This document shows positions 16,940 to 20,288 of a DNA stretch of 20,288 bases, piece by piece. The translations under genes were made by a program, and so were the position numbers. Below the pieces are notes generated by a model. The model was not told the origin of the DNA and made no database searches. It saw only the letters and a list, made by a program, of their open reading frames with translations. How positions within the stretch are numbered: position 1 is the first letter of the stretch; each line of letters begins with the position of its first letter. This stretch comes from Emmonsiellopsis sp. PD_33 (Eukaryota > Ascomycota > Eurotiomycetes > Onygenales > Ajellomycetaceae): positions 1 through 20,288 of the forward strand of contig JANTQF010000493.1 of NCBI GenBank assembly GCA_032988165.1, given 5' to 3'.

Positions 16940-19675
16940 TTATTTCATCGTACTATCCACCAACTCCCTATAAATCTTCTTCAAATCCGCAATATCTGCC
17001 CGCAGCTCCTCAACCTGCTCACTCTTCTCGCCCAACATCTCCAACGTAGTCTGATACCGACTATCTAATGTCTCCACGGTAGTCTCTAGCTCCGCAATGC
17101 GCGCATCACCCTTCCGCTTCTCCTCCACCTCGCGCATCAGCTCGACAACTTCCTGCCGCGCCTCGTCGCGCTGTGCGGTTAACCGGGCTAGCTCGTCCTT
17201 TGATGCGGCACGCTCGCTTTCCAGACGGCGGACGGTGGCACTCATGCGCTCGACGAGCTGTACGGATGGGCCTGCGCCGACGGTAGAGACGGAGATGATA
17301 TCGTTGATGCCGCGGGGGTTGTGAGTGTGGGTATTTGTGTGGGCGCCTAGAGCGGACTGGGTGATGGGGGTGGTTATGCCGTTGGAGTATTCCTCTGGTT
17401 CGTAGGGGTGTGTGGGGCCGATTTCTGGAGAGAGGATTGAGAGGTCGTGCGTGGATGATTGGCGGGGCGGTGCGGGGTTGGAATTTAGGGAGGAGAAGGA
17501 GCTTTGGCGGGGTGGGGTGTTTATTTCCGAGAATGGGATGGGCAGGATGGAGGCGGAGCGGTGGCTAGGGGCGCGGTCGGATAGGGGGGTCGATGTGTCG
17601 AGGGCGGCTGTGATAGGTTTACGATTGAAGGCGATAGGGGATTCGGTGCGCGGTTCTCGGAGGAACGAGGACGAGGATGGGCGGGCTAGTTCTTGCCATT
17701 TTGATCTTTCCTCTTCGAGACGCTGGGATAGGGTCAATTCTGCGAACTCTTGTTGTTTGACGAGGTCTTGTTTCGCGTTGAGAAGGTCGTTTTCTGTTTT
17801 CGCCAACTTCCGCGCTAAACTTTGGAGCTCTTGTTTGGATGCTTCGAGATTTCGTTCCATCTCCTGGATCACTTCTCGAGAATTGTCGAGCTCACCTTCG
17901 GCTCTCTTGGCTTTAAGACTCTGTTTATCATGGTTAGTGATTGAATTAATGATTATAAGGGGCCTTGCAACCATACCGCTTCGCGAACTTTCCTCCGCAG
18001 GTCCCCTTCTCTTCGGGCAATCTCATCTCGCTCCTTTTCGAGAGTTGTTAGGCGCGAGAGCAGCGAGCCCTCTATTCCATGCCAGTTCTCGCTGGCAACA
18101 GCATACTGAGTCTGTAAAGTTTCAATTTGCCGTAATAGCTTTGCCTGTGCATCTCCAGTTGCGCTCGATGAGACTTCTTCTGCACGAGACCGTAGACTTT
18201 CCATTTTGCTCTCAAGCACTGACTGCTCGCCACGCAGCTCAATCTCGAGGATCCGGGCGCGTTCCTTTTCCCTCTCAATACCTTCTTTCAGATCCCTAAT
18301 TTCTCTCCGCAGTTTCTCTTCACTTATCTCTCGTTCTATTTTTGCGCTGGAAAGGTCGTCCTTGAGCTCCGCCACCTGGCGTTTCTCGATCTCTGCAGAT
18401 TCCATCTGAGCTTTGCGTTCTGCTGCTTCAGCTCTCGCTACTGCCCTGTTCAATTGGACCTTCAAATCGACTATCGTGGAATTGGAAGCATTCCGTTCTG
18501 CACTAACGGTTTCGAGCTCCTTCTCAATTTTAGACTGCGCGTTCGACTTTTCTATTGCTCTTCGCTCTGCAGTTTCCGCACGATTCGCTCTATCCTCCGC
18601 CCTTGCCAGATCCTTTTCGATTTTTTCGAATTTCTTTTTCGACTCAGCTTGCGACTTTGCATTGTCAACAATATTTTGTCGCAGCTTTTTAATGGTTGCC
18701 CGGTGATCCAGTTCAGTTTTTGACAGCTTTTGGCCTTCCTCCATTAGGTTTGCAATTTGCTCATCCTTTTCAAGGAGTTTCTTCTCGAAGCTCCCAGCCT
18801 CCGTAGAGGCTCCCGCGTTTCTGGCTGACTCCGCAGCCTCCTTGGCCAAATACTTTAATTTTGACTGTAGCGCATCGATCCGCTCTACATAGCCATGTAG
18901 TTCTTCTTGCCATCGTAGCTCGGAAGCTTCATGGTCAGCTTGTAGTTGCGCCATGGTCGTTTCATAATCAGTTGTAGGCGCCGTTGCGGGCGCAGTCACT
19001 CCAATTTCAGGAATGGGCCTTTCTGGGCTTTCTGAATCTCGCCCTCCGTCCTCCATGGATTCCTTCTTATCACTCTCAATATCATGGCCGTTTGGTCTAT
19101 CTTCTGATTCGATATCTTTCGAGGATCGCGGGGATGCGCGAGCGTCCTGGCTGGATCGGGGCAACGATGATATAGAGGTCCTGCCATCATTTATAACAAC
19201 ACCAAGGCTCTCATCTACAGCCGCGGACATGCTATCAAGGCTTGTCCGGCTATCGACACCCGGCAGCGGGCTCGCAGTTCTCGAGGGCCCTCCGGTGGAG
19301 GATGAGGGGCTACCAAGATTCATCGAATTTTCCCGTTTGGCCATGGCACGAGCAAGGCGCTCTTGAAGGCGGTCATTTGTTCTCGCAGTGGACGAGCTTC
19401 TCGAAGGCGCTAGAATGGCGCAGTTAGAGTCTGAAACAGAGGACCAGTGGAAAGAAACAAAAGCGCATACCCGGCGAGGCTGGTTTCGCAAAGGACATGG
19501 CAGGCTGGAGTGAGGGTTGCTCTGCCTGCTTCTCGGCCGCTTGTTTGGCCACCTCTTCATCATCCTGCTCCGCCAGTATCGTGTCCAGCCTGGACTCGAC
19601 GCCAGCCACGGCCTTCTCGAAGAAGCTGCTGACACCCCATCTAGACTGCTTCGTTGGCTGGGAATTTGCGGACAT
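16940..19675 (-). CDS. TMF1/Sgm1-type Golgi coiled-coil protein (TATA element modulatory factor family), three exons
   Basis: Exons 19675-19471, 19409-17977 and 17920-16940 encode 872 aa. The family contains human TMF1/ARA160 and yeast Sgm1, Rab6/Ypt6-binding golgins that tether vesicles at the Golgi. The N-terminus has the family motif WGVSSFFEKAVAGVESRLD (13-31). Residues about 70-215 are Ser/Pro-rich and disordered. A long coiled coil runs from about 216 to 640, including the TMF_DNA_bd-type segment KLLEKDEQIANLMEEGQKLS (279-298). A second Ser/Pro-rich linker precedes the C-terminal TMF_TATA_bd coiled coil (about 766-872, VQLVERMSATVRRLE to LKKIYRELVDS), the part that binds Rab6 in relatives. 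Introns are 61 nt (GTATGC, CTAAC) and 56 nt (GTATGG, ACTAACC); both keep frame. The DNA-binding name is historical; Golgi tethering is the better-supported role. Confidence 0.9.
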
Positions 19676-20288
19676 GGTGAGTTTCTCCGCGAACCGGCGT
19701 CACAACTAACTCCCAAGCACACGGGTGTCCCGTAGGATGGTCATCGAGGGGGATATACGGAGGCCAGTCTGGCGTGTGATATCTCGTGGGGAGAGGCTTT
19801 GACGACAGCTGGTCGGAAGCGTACGTAAGTTGGTGTATCAAGTCGGGGAATCCTTTGAGGCGCGCAAGCGTATACGCAGCACGGGCGTCAACGCGGGGGG
19901 GTCGACAACAGGTAGAACCAAGTGCAAGGTGCCGCAGACTGAGCCAGCGGGAGTTTTATATCTCGCAACTTGAGGTTGAGGTCGAAGTGGACGGAAAGCA
20001 GGCGCAGAGCCGCCAAGCCGCGCGTGTCTTGGCGCCGACAGCTCTACATCATCAGCATCATCATCTCCGTCTCCGTGTCGACGACAGCTCCAACTCCCCA
20101 CGTCTCCTCCGCCAGCGCAAGTAAGTAAAACTGCGCGTTGCGCGTGCTCTCTGGCCTCCCCCCCGCGAGTTGCGAGGTTGCGACGGTGCAGCCCACTTGG
20201 CCCAGGACGGGGATAAAACTTCTAGCTTCGATGCTCCGCTGTTGTTCGATATGAGTGTTTGGAACATTCGACGATTGGATGTGGTATC
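19676..20288. promoter_or_regulatory. TMF1 upstream region, possibly reaching a divergent gene at the right edge
   Basis: No coding gene is firmly visible. A CAT/CTC-rich stretch (20040-20115) and a consensus donor GTAAGT at 20121-20126 suggest the leader and first intron of a rightward gene. A frame free of stops runs from 20125 to the window end with an ATG at 20251 (MSVWNIRRLDVV), but it is too short to judge and matches nothing I recognise. Confidence 0.3.

Noticed and set aside
17412..18299. 295-aa plus-strand frame opposite TMF1
   Set aside because: Antisense shadow of a long coiled-coil gene; Ser/Arg/Leu-rich with no domain.
19786..20124. 112-aa plus-strand frame upstream of TMF1
   Set aside because: Low-complexity; joining it through the GTAAGT at 20121 to the acceptor at 20205 hits a stop (TGA) within 16 codons, so it is more likely leader sequence.
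1..20288. Secondary-metabolite cluster, transposon, viral remnant, CRISPR or tRNA/rRNA gene
   Set aside because: No core biosynthetic enzyme, transposase or reverse transcriptase motif, long terminal repeats, spaced repeats or tRNA box elements were seen; all clear genes are conserved housekeeping genes.

Overview
The window is nuclear DNA of a filamentous ascomycete (Pezizomycotina), most likely a eurotiomycete. The evidence is compact multi-exon genes, mostly 50-80 nt introns with GTAAGT/GTATGT-type donors and CTAAC-type branch points, CCAAT-containing promoters, and housekeeping proteins of fungal type. The species cannot be named from sequence alone. No virus, transposon, CRISPR array, rRNA or tRNA gene was recognised.

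Layout, left to right: last exon of a membrane dipeptidase (+, cut by the left edge); a THEM6-like thioesterase-fold protein with a 5'-leader intron (+); the respiratory supercomplex factor RCF2 (-); the transcription elongation factor IWS1 (-); the tiny mitochondrial import subunit TOM5 (+); the FG nucleoporin NUP57 (-); the origin recognition ATPase ORC1 (+); the spliceosomal WD40 protein PRP46 (-); the proteasome assembly chaperone NAS6 (+); and the golgin-like coiled-coil protein TMF1/Sgm1 (-). From RCF2 onward most neighbours are divergent pairs sharing 0.4-0.5 kb promoters (IWS1/TOM5, NUP57/ORC1, PRP46/NAS6) or convergent pairs with short 3' spacers. Gene models were rebuilt by hand from splice signals; each complete model keeps its frame across all junctions.

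The genes serve separate core cell functions: respiration and mitochondrial import, transcription, nuclear transport, replication, splicing, proteasome assembly and Golgi traffic. They do not form a pathway or biosynthetic cluster, and I see no undescribed multi-gene system. The most notable unexplained signal is compositional. In at least five genes on both strands the coding strand changes sharply from C-rich to G-rich towards the 3' end. Other points worth a look are C homopolymers in four introns, two introns with the same unusual GTCCGT donor, a large readable intron in the THEM6-like gene, CDK-type sites in ORC1, and a 20-bp direct repeat in the NUP57/ORC1 promoter.
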